64,000 bases of DNA from Phytophthora sp. 'mugwort' (lineage: Eukaryota; Oomycota; Peronosporomycetes; Peronosporales; Peronosporaceae): NCBI GenBank assembly GCA_033558025.1, contig JAUCEF010000017.1, forward strand, positions 2,728,001-2,792,000, read 5' to 3'. Made by a program: the position numbers and the translations under genes. Below the pieces are notes generated by a model. It was given only the letters and a program-made list of their open reading frames with translations, ran no database searches and was not told the origin of the DNA. Below, in pieces: positions 30,931-43,590 of the stretch (its first letter is position 1; each line of letters begins with the position of its first letter).

Positions 30931-31235
30931 TGCTCTTTGCTTGCCTTTTGGGACGCTCGCGATACGCACTTGTTTTGGCCGCTGTGCGCCGTCTGATGGG
31001 TGCGTTGGCACGGCCACGTGTGTGGCACGATACGACTCTGTCCACCGCGCCCAAATCAGACGACGGAAATGGAGCGTCTCATTTCAACGGCGGTAGGCGT
31101 CCAATATCTGTGTTGAAGGTCAGGGGAAGGTCAGCACAGCAGCGCGTTGGAACGGAGAACGTCTGGAGAGAGCTGTGAGCATGCGTAGGAGGCGTGCTGG
31201 CGGCGCAACATGTGGGTGTGAAGAATGATTTGCGT

Positions 31236-31307
31236 GGCCTTGTGGTCTAGTGGTATGATTCTCGCTTAGGGTGCGAGAGGTCCCGGATTCGATCTCCGGC
31301 AAGGCCC
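31236..31307 (+). tRNA. tRNA-Pro(AGG), copy 42
   Basis: 366-bp unit. Confidence 0.95.
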
Positions 31308-31601
31308 TGCTCTTTGCTTGCCTTTTGGGACGCTCGCGATACGCACTTGTTTTGGCCGCTGTGCGCCGTCTGATGGGTGCGTTGGCACGGCCACGTGTGT
31401 GGCACGATACGACTCTGTCCACCGCGCCCAAATCAGACGACGGAAATGGAGCGTCTCATTTCAACGGCGGTAGGCGTCCAATATCTGTGTTGAAGGTCAG
31501 CACAGCAGCGCGTTGGAACGGAGAACGTCTGGAGAGAGCTGTGAGCATGCGTAGGAGGCGTGCTGGCGGCGCGACATGTGGGTGTGAAGAATGATTTGCG
31601 T

Positions 31602-31673
31602 GGCCTTGTGGTCTAGTGGTATGATTCTCGCTTAGGGTGCGAGAGGTCCCGGATTCGATCTCCGGCAAGGCCC
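31602..31673 (+). tRNA. tRNA-Pro(AGG), copy 43
   Basis: 366-bp unit. Confidence 0.95.
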
Positions 31674-31967
31674 TGCTCTTTGCTTGCCTTTTGGGACGCT
31701 CGCGATACGCACTTGTTTTGGCCGCTGTGCGCCGTCTGATGGGTGCGTTGGCACGGCCACGTGTGTGGCACGATACGACTCTGTCCACCGCGCCCAAATC
31801 AGACGACGGAAATGGAGCGTCTCATTTCAACGGCGGTAGGCGTCCAATATCTGTGTTGAAGGTCAGCACAGCAGCGCGTTGGAACGGAGAACGTCTGGAG
31901 AGAGCTGTGAGCATGCGTAGGAGGCGTGCTGGCGGCGCGACATGTGGGTGTGAAGAATGATTTGCGT

Positions 31968-32039
31968 GGCCTTGTGGTCTAGTGGTATGATTCTCGCTTA
32001 GGGTGCGAGAGGTCCCGGATTCGATCTCCGGCAAGGCCC
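31968..32039 (+). tRNA. tRNA-Pro(AGG), copy 44
   Basis: 367-bp unit (deletion plus extra T, GCGTTTGG). Confidence 0.95.
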
Positions 32040-32334
32040 TGCTCTTTGCTTGCCTTTTGGGACGCTCGCGATACGCACTTGTTTTGGCCGCTGTGCGCCG
32101 TCTGATGGGTGCGTTGGCACGGCCACGTGTGTGGCACGATACGACTCTGTCCACCGCGCCCAAATCAGACGACGGAAATGGAGCGTCTCATTTCAACGGC
32201 GGTAGGCGTCCAATATCTGTGTTGAAGGTCAGCACAGCAGCGCGTTTGGAACGGAGAACGTCTGGAGAGAGCTGTGAGCATGCGTAGGAGGCGTGCTGGC
32301 GGCGCGACATGTGGGTGTGAAGAATGATTTGCGT

Positions 32335-32406
32335 GGCCTTGTGGTCTAGTGGTATGATTCTCGCTTAGGGTGCGAGAGGTCCCGGATTCGATCTCCGGCA
32401 AGGCCC
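32335..32406 (+). tRNA. tRNA-Pro(AGG), copy 45
   Basis: 367-bp unit. Confidence 0.95.
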
Positions 32407-32701
32407 TGCTCTTTGCTTGCCTTTTGGGACGCTCGCGATACGCACTTGTTTTGGCCGCTGTGCGCCGTCTGATGGGTGCGTTGGCACGGCCACGTGTGTG
32501 GCACGATACGACTCTGTCCACCGCGCCCAAATCAGACGACGGAAATGGAGCGTCTCATTTCAACGGCGGTAGGCGTCCAATATCTGTGTTGAAGGTCAGC
32601 ACAGCAGCGCGTTTGGAACGGAGAACGTCTGGAGAGAGCTGTGAGCATGCGTAGGAGGCGTGCTGGCGGCGCGACATGTGGGTGTGAAGAATGATTTGCG
32701 T

Positions 32702-32773
32702 GGCCTTGTGGTCTAGTGGTATGATTCTCGCTTAGGGTGCGAGAGGTCCCGGATTCGATCTCCGGCAAGGCCC
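32702..32773 (+). tRNA. tRNA-Pro(AGG), copy 46
   Basis: Standard unit. Confidence 0.95.
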
Positions 32774-33078
32774 TGCTCTTTGCTTGCCTTTTGGGACGCT
32801 CGCGATACGCACTTGTTTTGGCCGCTGTGCGCCGTCTGATGGGTGCGTTGGCACGGCCACGTGTGTGGCACGATACGACTCTGTCCACCGCGCCCAAATC
32901 AGACGACGGAAATGGAGCGTCTCATTTCAACGGCGGTAGGCGTCCAATATCTGTGTTGAAGGTCAGGGGAAGGTCAGCACAGCAGCGCGTTGGAACGGAG
33001 AACGTCTGGAGAGAGCTGTGAGCATGCGTAGGAGGCGTGCTGGCGGCGCGACATGTGGGTGTGAAGAATGATTTGCGT

Positions 33079-33150
33079 GGCCTTGTGGTCTAGTGGTATG
33101 ATTCTCGCTTAGGGTGCGAGAGGTCCCGGATTCGATCTCCGGCAAGGCCC
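33079..33150 (+). tRNA. tRNA-Pro(AGG), copy 47
   Basis: 366-bp unit with TTTTAGGACG. Confidence 0.95.
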
Positions 33151-33444
33151 TGCTCTTTGCTTGCCTTTTAGGACGCTCGCGATACGCACTTGTTTTGGCC
33201 GCTGTGCGCCGTCTGATGGGTGCGTTGGCACGGCCACGTGTGTGGCACGATACGACTCTGTCCACCGCGCCCAAATCAGACGACGGAAATGGAGCGTCTC
33301 ATTTCAACGGCGGTAGGCGTCCAATATCTGTGTTGAAGGTCAGCACAGCAGCGCGTTGGAACGGAGAACGTCTGGAGAGAGCTGTGAGCATGCGTAGGAG
33401 GCGTGCTGGCGGCGCGACATGTGGGTGTGAAGAATGATTTGCGT

Positions 33445-33516
33445 GGCCTTGTGGTCTAGTGGTATGATTCTCGCTTAGGGTGCGAGAGGTCCCGGATTCG
33501 ATCTCCGGCAAGGCCC
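33445..33516 (+). tRNA. tRNA-Pro(AGG), copy 48
   Basis: 366-bp unit. Confidence 0.95.
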
Positions 33517-33810
33517 TGCTCTTTGCTTGCCTTTTGGGACGCTCGCGATACGCACTTGTTTTGGCCGCTGTGCGCCGTCTGATGGGTGCGTTGGCACGGC
33601 CACGTGTGTGGCACGATACGACTCTGTCCACCGCGCCCAAATCAGACGACGGAAATGGAGCGTCTCATTTCAACGGCGGTAGGCGTCCAATATCTGTGTT
33701 GAAGGTCAGCACAGCAGCGCGTTGGAACGGAGAACGTCTGGAGAGAGCTGTGAGCATGCGTAGGAGGCGTGCTGGCGGCGCGACATGTGGGTGTGAAGAA
33801 TGATTTGCGT

Positions 33811-33882
33811 GGCCTTGTGGTCTAGTGGTATGATTCTCGCTTAGGGTGCGAGAGGTCCCGGATTCGATCTCCGGCAAGGCCC
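33811..33882 (+). tRNA. tRNA-Pro(AGG), copy 49
   Basis: TTTTAGGACG and AGCATAG. Confidence 0.95.
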
Positions 33883-34187
33883 TGCTCTTTGCTTGCCTTT
33901 TAGGACGCTCGCGATACGCACTTGTTTTGGCCGCTGTGCGCCGTCTGATGGGTGCGTTGGCACGGCCACGTGTGTGGCACGATACGACTCTGTCCACCGC
34001 GCCCAAATCAGACGACGGAAATGGAGCGTCTCATTTCAACGGCGGTAGGCGTCCAATATCTGTGTTGAAGGTCAGGGGAAGGTCAGCATAGCAGCGCGTT
34101 GGAACGGAGAACGTCTGGAGAGAGCTGTGAGCATGCGTAGGAGGCGTGCTGGCGGCGCGACATGTGGGTGTGAAGAATGATTTGCGT

Positions 34188-34259
34188 GGCCTTGTGGTCT
34201 AGTGGTATGATTCTCGCTTAGGGTGCGAGAGGTCCCGGATTCGATCTCCGGCAAGGCCC
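34188..34259 (+). tRNA. tRNA-Pro(AGG), copy 50
   Basis: Standard unit. Confidence 0.95.
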
Positions 34260-34564
34260 TGCTCTTTGCTTGCCTTTTGGGACGCTCGCGATACGCACTT
34301 GTTTTGGCCGCTGTGCGCCGTCTGATGGGTGCGTTGGCACGGCCACGTGTGTGGCACGATACGACTCTGTCCACCGCGCCCAAATCAGACGACGGAAATG
34401 GAGCGTCTCATTTCAACGGCGGTAGGCGTCCAATATCTGTGTTGAAGGTCAGGGGAAGGTCAGCACAGCAGCGCGTTGGAACGGAGAACGTCTGGAGAGA
34501 GCTGTGAGCATGCGTAGGAGGCGTGCTGGCGGCGCGACATGTGGGTGTGAAGAATGATTTGCGT

Positions 34565-34636
34565 GGCCTTGTGGTCTAGTGGTATGATTCTCGCTTAGGG
34601 TGCGAGAGGTCCCGGATTCGATCTCCGGCAAGGCCC
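34565..34636 (+). tRNA. tRNA-Pro(AGG), copy 51
   Basis: AGCATAG variant. Confidence 0.95.
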
Positions 34637-34941
34637 TGCTCTTTGCTTGCCTTTTGGGACGCTCGCGATACGCACTTGTTTTGGCCGCTGTGCGCCGTCT
34701 GATGGGTGCGTTGGCACGGCCACGTGTGTGGCACGATACGACTCTGTCCACCGCGCCCAAATCAGACGACGGAAATGGAGCGTCTCATTTCAACGGCGGT
34801 AGGCGTCCAATATCTGTGTTGAAGGTCAGGGGAAGGTCAGCATAGCAGCGCGTTGGAACGGAGAACGTCTGGAGAGAGCTGTGAGCATGCGTAGGAGGCG
34901 TGCTGGCGGCGCGACATGTGGGTGTGAAGAATGATTTGCGT

Positions 34942-35013
34942 GGCCTTGTGGTCTAGTGGTATGATTCTCGCTTAGGGTGCGAGAGGTCCCGGATTCGATC
35001 TCCGGCAAGGCCC
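34942..35013 (+). tRNA. tRNA-Pro(AGG), copy 52
   Basis: Standard unit. Confidence 0.95.
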
Positions 35014-35318
35014 TGCTCTTTGCTTGCCTTTTGGGACGCTCGCGATACGCACTTGTTTTGGCCGCTGTGCGCCGTCTGATGGGTGCGTTGGCACGGCCAC
35101 GTGTGTGGCACGATACGACTCTGTCCACCGCGCCCAAATCAGACGACGGAAATGGAGCGTCTCATTTCAACGGCGGTAGGCGTCCAATATCTGTGTTGAA
35201 GGTCAGGGGAAGGTCAGCACAGCAGCGCGTTGGAACGGAGAACGTCTGGAGAGAGCTGTGAGCATGCGTAGGAGGCGTGCTGGCGGCGCGACATGTGGGT
35301 GTGAAGAATGATTTGCGT

Positions 35319-35390
35319 GGCCTTGTGGTCTAGTGGTATGATTCTCGCTTAGGGTGCGAGAGGTCCCGGATTCGATCTCCGGCAAGGCCC
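35319..35390 (+). tRNA. tRNA-Pro(AGG), copy 53
   Basis: 366-bp unit. Confidence 0.95.
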
Positions 35391-35684
35391 TGCTCTTTGC
35401 TTGCCTTTTGGGACGCTCGCGATACGCACTTGTTTTGGCCGCTGTGCGCCGTCTGATGGGTGCGTTGGCACGGCCACGTGTGTGGCACGATACGACTCTG
35501 TCCACCGCGCCCAAATCAGACGACGGAAATGGAGCGTCTCATTTCAACGGCGGTAGGCGTCCAATATCTGTGTTGAAGGTCAGCACAGCAGCGCGTTGGA
35601 ACGGAGAACGTCTGGAGAGAGCTGTGAGCATGCGTAGGAGGCGTGCTGGCGGCGCGACATGTGGGTGTGAAGAATGATTTGCGT

Positions 35685-35756
35685 GGCCTTGTGGTCTAGT
35701 GGTATGATTCTCGCTTAGGGTGCGAGAGGTCCCGGATTCGATCTCCGGCAAGGCCC
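35685..35756 (+). tRNA. tRNA-Pro(AGG), copy 54
   Basis: Triple marker as copy 7. Confidence 0.95.
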
Positions 35757-36061
35757 TGCTCTTTGCTTGCCTTTTAGGACGCTCGCGATACGCACTTGTT
35801 TTGGCCGCTGTGCGCCGTCTGATGGGTGCGTTGGCACGGCCACGTGTGTGGCACGATACGACTCTGTCCACCGCGCCCAAATCAGACGACGGAAATGGAG
35901 CGTCTCATTTCAACGGCGGTAGGCGTCCAATATCTGTGTTGAAGGTCAGGGGAAGGTCAGCACAGCAGCGCGTTGGAATGGAGAACGTCTGGAGAGAGCT
36001 GTGAGCATGCATAGGAGGCGTGCTGGCGGCGCGACATGTGGGTGTGAAGAATGATTTGCGT

Positions 36062-36133
36062 GGCCTTGTGGTCTAGTGGTATGATTCTCGCTTAGGGTGC
36101 GAGAGGTCCCGGATTCGATCTCCGGCAAGGCCC
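36062..36133 (+). tRNA. tRNA-Pro(AGG), copy 55
   Basis: Standard unit. Confidence 0.95.
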
Positions 36134-36438
36134 TGCTCTTTGCTTGCCTTTTGGGACGCTCGCGATACGCACTTGTTTTGGCCGCTGTGCGCCGTCTGAT
36201 GGGTGCGTTGGCACGGCCACGTGTGTGGCACGATACGACTCTGTCCACCGCGCCCAAATCAGACGACGGAAATGGAGCGTCTCATTTCAACGGCGGTAGG
36301 CGTCCAATATCTGTGTTGAAGGTCAGGGGAAGGTCAGCACAGCAGCGCGTTGGAACGGAGAACGTCTGGAGAGAGCTGTGAGCATGCGTAGGAGGCGTGC
36401 TGGCGGCGCGACATGTGGGTGTGAAGAATGATTTGCGT

Positions 36439-36510
36439 GGCCTTGTGGTCTAGTGGTATGATTCTCGCTTAGGGTGCGAGAGGTCCCGGATTCGATCTCC
36501 GGCAAGGCCC
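36439..36510 (+). tRNA. tRNA-Pro(AGG), copy 56
   Basis: Standard unit. Confidence 0.95.
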
Positions 36511-36815
36511 TGCTCTTTGCTTGCCTTTTGGGACGCTCGCGATACGCACTTGTTTTGGCCGCTGTGCGCCGTCTGATGGGTGCGTTGGCACGGCCACGTG
36601 TGTGGCACGATACGACTCTGTCCACCGCGCCCAAATCAGACGACGGAAATGGAGCGTCTCATTTCAACGGCGGTAGGCGTCCAATATCTGTGTTGAAGGT
36701 CAGGGGAAGGTCAGCACAGCAGCGCGTTGGAACGGAGAACGTCTGGAGAGAGCTGTGAGCATGCGTAGGAGGCGTGCTGGCGGCGCGACATGTGGGTGTG
36801 AAGAATGATTTGCGT

Positions 36816-36887
36816 GGCCTTGTGGTCTAGTGGTATGATTCTCGCTTAGGGTGCGAGAGGTCCCGGATTCGATCTCCGGCAAGGCCC
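36816..36887 (+). tRNA. tRNA-Pro(AGG), copy 57
   Basis: Standard unit. Confidence 0.95.
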
Positions 36888-37192
36888 TGCTCTTTGCTTG
36901 CCTTTTGGGACGCTCGCGATACGCACTTGTTTTGGCCGCTGTGCGCCGTCTGATGGGTGCGTTGGCACGGCCACGTGTGTGGCACGATACGACTCTGTCC
37001 ACCGCGCCCAAATCAGACGACGGAAATGGAGCGTCTCATTTCAACGGCGGTAGGCGTCCAATATCTGTGTTGAAGGTCAGGGGAAGGTCAGCACAGCAGC
37101 GCGTTGGAACGGAGAACGTCTGGAGAGAGCTGTGAGCATGCGTAGGAGGCGTGCTGGCGGCGCGACATGTGGGTGTGAAGAATGATTTGCGT

Positions 37193-37264
37193 GGCCTTGT
37201 GGTCTAGTGGTATGATTCTCGCTTAGGGTGCGAGAGGTCCCGGATTCGATCTCCGGCAAGGCCC
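37193..37264 (+). tRNA. tRNA-Pro(AGG), copy 58
   Basis: Standard unit. Confidence 0.95.
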
Positions 37265-37569
37265 TGCTCTTTGCTTGCCTTTTGGGACGCTCGCGATACG
37301 CACTTGTTTTGGCCGCTGTGCGCCGTCTGATGGGTGCGTTGGCACGGCCACGTGTGTGGCACGATACGACTCTGTCCACCGCGCCCAAATCAGACGACGG
37401 AAATGGAGCGTCTCATTTCAACGGCGGTAGGCGTCCAATATCTGTGTTGAAGGTCAGGGGAAGGTCAGCACAGCAGCGCGTTGGAACGGAGAACGTCTGG
37501 AGAGAGCTGTGAGCATGCGTAGGAGGCGTGCTGGCGGCGCGACATGTGGGTGTGAAGAATGATTTGCGT

Positions 37570-37641
37570 GGCCTTGTGGTCTAGTGGTATGATTCTCGCT
37601 TAGGGTGCGAGAGGTCCCGGATTCGATCTCCGGCAAGGCCC
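37570..37641 (+). tRNA. tRNA-Pro(AGG), copy 59
   Basis: GCGTCTAATA variant. Confidence 0.95.
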
Positions 37642-37946
37642 TGCTCTTTGCTTGCCTTTTGGGACGCTCGCGATACGCACTTGTTTTGGCCGCTGTGCGC
37701 CGTCTGATGGGTGCGTTGGCACGGCCACGTGTGTGGCACGATACGACTCTGTCCACCGCGCCCAAATCAGACGACGGAAATGGAGCGTCTCATTTCAACG
37801 GCGGTAGGCGTCTAATATCTGTGTTGAAGGTCAGGGGAAGGTCAGCACAGCAGCGCGTTGGAACGGAGAACGTCTGGAGAGAGCTGTGAGCATGCGTAGG
37901 AGGCGTGCTGGCGGCGCGACATGTGGGTGTGAAGAATGATTTGCGT

Positions 37947-38018
37947 GGCCTTGTGGTCTAGTGGTATGATTCTCGCTTAGGGTGCGAGAGGTCCCGGATT
38001 CGATCTCCGGCAAGGCCC
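37947..38018 (+). tRNA. tRNA-Pro(AGG), copy 60
   Basis: Standard unit. Confidence 0.95.
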
Positions 38019-38323
38019 TGCTCTTTGCTTGCCTTTTGGGACGCTCGCGATACGCACTTGTTTTGGCCGCTGTGCGCCGTCTGATGGGTGCGTTGGCACG
38101 GCCACGTGTGTGGCACGATACGACTCTGTCCACCGCGCCCAAATCAGACGACGGAAATGGAGCGTCTCATTTCAACGGCGGTAGGCGTCCAATATCTGTG
38201 TTGAAGGTCAGGGGAAGGTCAGCACAGCAGCGCGTTGGAACGGAGAACGTCTGGAGAGAGCTGTGAGCATGCGTAGGAGGCGTGCTGGCGGCGCGACATG
38301 TGGGTGTGAAGAATGATTTGCGT

Positions 38324-38395
38324 GGCCTTGTGGTCTAGTGGTATGATTCTCGCTTAGGGTGCGAGAGGTCCCGGATTCGATCTCCGGCAAGGCCC
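38324..38395 (+). tRNA. tRNA-Pro(AGG), copy 61
   Basis: GCGTCTAATA variant. Confidence 0.95.
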
Positions 38396-38700
38396 TGCTC
38401 TTTGCTTGCCTTTTGGGACGCTCGCGATACGCACTTGTTTTGGCCGCTGTGCGCCGTCTGATGGGTGCGTTGGCACGGCCACGTGTGTGGCACGATACGA
38501 CTCTGTCCACCGCGCCCAAATCAGACGACGGAAATGGAGCGTCTCATTTCAACGGCGGTAGGCGTCTAATATCTGTGTTGAAGGTCAGGGGAAGGTCAGC
38601 ACAGCAGCGCGTTGGAACGGAGAACGTCTGGAGAGAGCTGTGAGCATGCGTAGGAGGCGTGCTGGCGGCGCGACATGTGGGTGTGAAGAATGATTTGCGT

Positions 38701-38772
38701 GGCCTTGTGGTCTAGTGGTATGATTCTCGCTTAGGGTGCGAGAGGTCCCGGATTCGATCTCCGGCAAGGCCC
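38701..38772 (+). tRNA. tRNA-Pro(AGG), copy 62
   Basis: Standard unit. Confidence 0.95.
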
Positions 38773-39077
38773 TGCTCTTTGCTTGCCTTTTGGGACGCTC
38801 GCGATACGCACTTGTTTTGGCCGCTGTGCGCCGTCTGATGGGTGCGTTGGCACGGCCACGTGTGTGGCACGATACGACTCTGTCCACCGCGCCCAAATCA
38901 GACGACGGAAATGGAGCGTCTCATTTCAACGGCGGTAGGCGTCCAATATCTGTGTTGAAGGTCAGGGGAAGGTCAGCACAGCAGCGCGTTGGAACGGAGA
39001 ACGTCTGGAGAGAGCTGTGAGCATGCGTAGGAGGCGTGCTGGCGGCGCGACATGTGGGTGTGAAGAATGATTTGCGT

Positions 39078-39149
39078 GGCCTTGTGGTCTAGTGGTATGA
39101 TTCTCGCTTAGGGTGCGAGAGGTCCCGGATTCGATCTCCGGCAAGGCCC
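39078..39149 (+). tRNA. tRNA-Pro(AGG), copy 63
   Basis: Standard unit. Confidence 0.95.
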
Positions 39150-39454
39150 TGCTCTTTGCTTGCCTTTTGGGACGCTCGCGATACGCACTTGTTTTGGCCG
39201 CTGTGCGCCGTCTGATGGGTGCGTTGGCACGGCCACGTGTGTGGCACGATACGACTCTGTCCACCGCGCCCAAATCAGACGACGGAAATGGAGCGTCTCA
39301 TTTCAACGGCGGTAGGCGTCCAATATCTGTGTTGAAGGTCAGGGGAAGGTCAGCACAGCAGCGCGTTGGAACGGAGAACGTCTGGAGAGAGCTGTGAGCA
39401 TGCGTAGGAGGCGTGCTGGCGGCGCGACATGTGGGTGTGAAGAATGATTTGCGT

Positions 39455-39526
39455 GGCCTTGTGGTCTAGTGGTATGATTCTCGCTTAGGGTGCGAGAGGT
39501 CCCGGATTCGATCTCCGGCAAGGCCC
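39455..39526 (+). tRNA. tRNA-Pro(AGG), copy 64
   Basis: GGCATGCTGG variant; start of second long block. Confidence 0.95.
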
Positions 39527-39831
39527 TGCTCTTTGCTTGCCTTTTGGGACGCTCGCGATACGCACTTGTTTTGGCCGCTGTGCGCCGTCTGATGGGTGCG
39601 TTGGCACGGCCACGTGTGTGGCACGATACGACTCTGTCCACCGCGCCCAAATCAGACGACGGAAATGGAGCGTCTCATTTCAACGGCGGTAGGCGTCCAA
39701 TATCTGTGTTGAAGGTCAGGGGAAGGTCAGCACAGCAGCGCGTTGGAACGGAGAACGTCTGGAGAGAGCTGTGAGCATGCGTAGGAGGCATGCTGGCGGC
39801 GCGACATGTGGGTGTGAAGAATGATTTGCGT

Positions 39832-39903
39832 GGCCTTGTGGTCTAGTGGTATGATTCTCGCTTAGGGTGCGAGAGGTCCCGGATTCGATCTCCGGCAAGG
39901 CCC
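39832..39903 (+). tRNA. tRNA-Pro(AGG), copy 65
   Basis: Standard unit. Confidence 0.95.
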
Positions 39904-40208
39904 TGCTCTTTGCTTGCCTTTTGGGACGCTCGCGATACGCACTTGTTTTGGCCGCTGTGCGCCGTCTGATGGGTGCGTTGGCACGGCCACGTGTGTGGCA
40001 CGATACGACTCTGTCCACCGCGCCCAAATCAGACGACGGAAATGGAGCGTCTCATTTCAACGGCGGTAGGCGTCCAATATCTGTGTTGAAGGTCAGGGGA
40101 AGGTCAGCACAGCAGCGCGTTGGAACGGAGAACGTCTGGAGAGAGCTGTGAGCATGCGTAGGAGGCGTGCTGGCGGCGCGACATGTGGGTGTGAAGAATG
40201 ATTTGCGT

Positions 40209-40280
40209 GGCCTTGTGGTCTAGTGGTATGATTCTCGCTTAGGGTGCGAGAGGTCCCGGATTCGATCTCCGGCAAGGCCC
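40209..40280 (+). tRNA. tRNA-Pro(AGG), copy 66
   Basis: Standard unit. Confidence 0.95.
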
Positions 40281-40585
40281 TGCTCTTTGCTTGCCTTTTG
40301 GGACGCTCGCGATACGCACTTGTTTTGGCCGCTGTGCGCCGTCTGATGGGTGCGTTGGCACGGCCACGTGTGTGGCACGATACGACTCTGTCCACCGCGC
40401 CCAAATCAGACGACGGAAATGGAGCGTCTCATTTCAACGGCGGTAGGCGTCCAATATCTGTGTTGAAGGTCAGGGGAAGGTCAGCACAGCAGCGCGTTGG
40501 AACGGAGAACGTCTGGAGAGAGCTGTGAGCATGCGTAGGAGGCGTGCTGGCGGCGCGACATGTGGGTGTGAAGAATGATTTGCGT

Positions 40586-40657
40586 GGCCTTGTGGTCTAG
40601 TGGTATGATTCTCGCTTAGGGTGCGAGAGGTCCCGGATTCGATCTCCGGCAAGGCCC
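40586..40657 (+). tRNA. tRNA-Pro(AGG), copy 67
   Basis: Standard unit. Confidence 0.95.
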
Positions 40658-40962
40658 TGCTCTTTGCTTGCCTTTTGGGACGCTCGCGATACGCACTTGT
40701 TTTGGCCGCTGTGCGCCGTCTGATGGGTGCGTTGGCACGGCCACGTGTGTGGCACGATACGACTCTGTCCACCGCGCCCAAATCAGACGACGGAAATGGA
40801 GCGTCTCATTTCAACGGCGGTAGGCGTCCAATATCTGTGTTGAAGGTCAGGGGAAGGTCAGCACAGCAGCGCGTTGGAACGGAGAACGTCTGGAGAGAGC
40901 TGTGAGCATGCGTAGGAGGCGTGCTGGCGGCGCGACATGTGGGTGTGAAGAATGATTTGCGT

Positions 40963-41034
40963 GGCCTTGTGGTCTAGTGGTATGATTCTCGCTTAGGGTG
41001 CGAGAGGTCCCGGATTCGATCTCCGGCAAGGCCC
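40963..41034 (+). tRNA. tRNA-Pro(AGG), copy 68
   Basis: Standard unit. Confidence 0.95.
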
Positions 41035-41339
41035 TGCTCTTTGCTTGCCTTTTGGGACGCTCGCGATACGCACTTGTTTTGGCCGCTGTGCGCCGTCTGA
41101 TGGGTGCGTTGGCACGGCCACGTGTGTGGCACGATACGACTCTGTCCACCGCGCCCAAATCAGACGACGGAAATGGAGCGTCTCATTTCAACGGCGGTAG
41201 GCGTCCAATATCTGTGTTGAAGGTCAGGGGAAGGTCAGCACAGCAGCGCGTTGGAACGGAGAACGTCTGGAGAGAGCTGTGAGCATGCGTAGGAGGCGTG
41301 CTGGCGGCGCGACATGTGGGTGTGAAGAATGATTTGCGT

Positions 41340-41411
41340 GGCCTTGTGGTCTAGTGGTATGATTCTCGCTTAGGGTGCGAGAGGTCCCGGATTCGATCTC
41401 CGGCAAGGCCC
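41340..41411 (+). tRNA. tRNA-Pro(AGG), copy 69
   Basis: TTGTTCTGG/CCGTTTG variant. Confidence 0.95.
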
Positions 41412-41716
41412 TGCTCTTTGCTTGCCTTTTGGGACGCTCGCGATACGCACTTGTTCTGGCCGCTGTGCGCCGTTTGATGGGTGCGTTGGCACGGCCACGT
41501 GTGTGGCACGATACGACTCTGTCCACCGCGCCCAAATCAGACGACGGAAATGGAGCGTCTCATTTCAACGGCGGTAGGCGTCCAATATCTGTGTTGAAGG
41601 TCAGGGGAAGGTCAGCACAGCAGCGCGTTGGAACGGAGAACGTCTGGAGAGAGCTGTGAGCATGCGTAGGAGGCGTGCTGGCGGCGCGACATGTGGGTGT
41701 GAAGAATGATTTGCGT

Positions 41717-41788
41717 GGCCTTGTGGTCTAGTGGTATGATTCTCGCTTAGGGTGCGAGAGGTCCCGGATTCGATCTCCGGCAAGGCCC
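41717..41788 (+). tRNA. tRNA-Pro(AGG), copy 70
   Basis: 366-bp unit. Confidence 0.95.
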
Positions 41789-42082
41789 TGCTCTTTGCTT
41801 GCCTTTTGGGACGCTCGCGATACGCACTTGTTTTGGCCGCTGTGCGCCGTCTGATGGGTGCGTTGGCACGGCCACGTGTGTGGCACGATACGACTCTGTC
41901 CACCGCGCCCAAATCAGACGACGGAAATGGAGCGTCTCATTTCAACGGCGGTAGGCGTCCAATATCTGTGTTGAAGGTCAGCACAGCAGCGCGTTGGAAC
42001 GGAGAACGTCTGGAGAGAGCTGTGAGCATGCGTAGGAGGCGTGCTGGCGGCGCGACATGTGGGTGTGAAGAATGATTTGCGT

Positions 42083-42154
42083 GGCCTTGTGGTCTAGTGG
42101 TATGATTCTCGCTTAGGGTGCGAGAGGTCCCGGATTCGATCTCCGGCAAGGCCC
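42083..42154 (+). tRNA. tRNA-Pro(AGG), copy 71
   Basis: GCGTCTAATA variant. Confidence 0.95.
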
Positions 42155-42459
42155 TGCTCTTTGCTTGCCTTTTGGGACGCTCGCGATACGCACTTGTTTT
42201 GGCCGCTGTGCGCCGTCTGATGGGTGCGTTGGCACGGCCACGTGTGTGGCACGATACGACTCTGTCCACCGCGCCCAAATCAGACGACGGAAATGGAGCG
42301 TCTCATTTCAACGGCGGTAGGCGTCTAATATCTGTGTTGAAGGTCAGGGGAAGGTCAGCACAGCAGCGCGTTGGAACGGAGAACGTCTGGAGAGAGCTGT
42401 GAGCATGCGTAGGAGGCGTGCTGGCGGCGCGACATGTGGGTGTGAAGAATGATTTGCGT

Positions 42460-42531
42460 GGCCTTGTGGTCTAGTGGTATGATTCTCGCTTAGGGTGCGA
42501 GAGGTCCCGGATTCGATCTCCGGCAAGGCCC
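42460..42531 (+). tRNA. tRNA-Pro(AGG), copy 72
   Basis: TTGGTACGGCC variant. Confidence 0.95.
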
Positions 42532-42836
42532 TGCTCTTTGCTTGCCTTTTGGGACGCTCGCGATACGCACTTGTTTTGGCCGCTGTGCGCCGTCTGATGG
42601 GTGCGTTGGTACGGCCACGTGTGTGGCACGATACGACTCTGTCCACCGCGCCCAAATCAGACGACGGAAATGGAGCGTCTCATTTCAACGGCGGTAGGCG
42701 TCCAATATCTGTGTTGAAGGTCAGGGGAAGGTCAGCACAGCAGCGCGTTGGAACGGAGAACGTCTGGAGAGAGCTGTGAGCATGCGTAGGAGGCGTGCTG
42801 GCGGCGCGACATGTGGGTGTGAAGAATGATTTGCGT

Positions 42837-42908
42837 GGCCTTGTGGTCTAGTGGTATGATTCTCGCTTAGGGTGCGAGAGGTCCCGGATTCGATCTCCGG
42901 CAAGGCCC
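42837..42908 (+). tRNA. tRNA-Pro(AGG), copy 73
   Basis: GCGTCTAATA variant. Confidence 0.95.
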
Positions 42909-43213
42909 TGCTCTTTGCTTGCCTTTTGGGACGCTCGCGATACGCACTTGTTTTGGCCGCTGTGCGCCGTCTGATGGGTGCGTTGGCACGGCCACGTGTG
43001 TGGCACGATACGACTCTGTCCACCGCGCCCAAATCAGACGACGGAAATGGAGCGTCTCATTTCAACGGCGGTAGGCGTCTAATATCTGTGTTGAAGGTCA
43101 GGGGAAGGTCAGCACAGCAGCGCGTTGGAACGGAGAACGTCTGGAGAGAGCTGTGAGCATGCGTAGGAGGCGTGCTGGCGGCGCGACATGTGGGTGTGAA
43201 GAATGATTTGCGT

Positions 43214-43285
43214 GGCCTTGTGGTCTAGTGGTATGATTCTCGCTTAGGGTGCGAGAGGTCCCGGATTCGATCTCCGGCAAGGCCC
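43214..43285 (+). tRNA. tRNA-Pro(AGG), copy 74
   Basis: Standard unit. Confidence 0.95.
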
Positions 43286-43590
43286 TGCTCTTTGCTTGCC
43301 TTTTGGGACGCTCGCGATACGCACTTGTTTTGGCCGCTGTGCGCCGTCTGATGGGTGCGTTGGCACGGCCACGTGTGTGGCACGATACGACTCTGTCCAC
43401 CGCGCCCAAATCAGACGACGGAAATGGAGCGTCTCATTTCAACGGCGGTAGGCGTCCAATATCTGTGTTGAAGGTCAGGGGAAGGTCAGCACAGCAGCGC
43501 GTTGGAACGGAGAACGTCTGGAGAGAGCTGTGAGCATGCGTAGGAGGCGTGCTGGCGGCGCGACATGTGGGTGTGAAGAATGATTTGCGT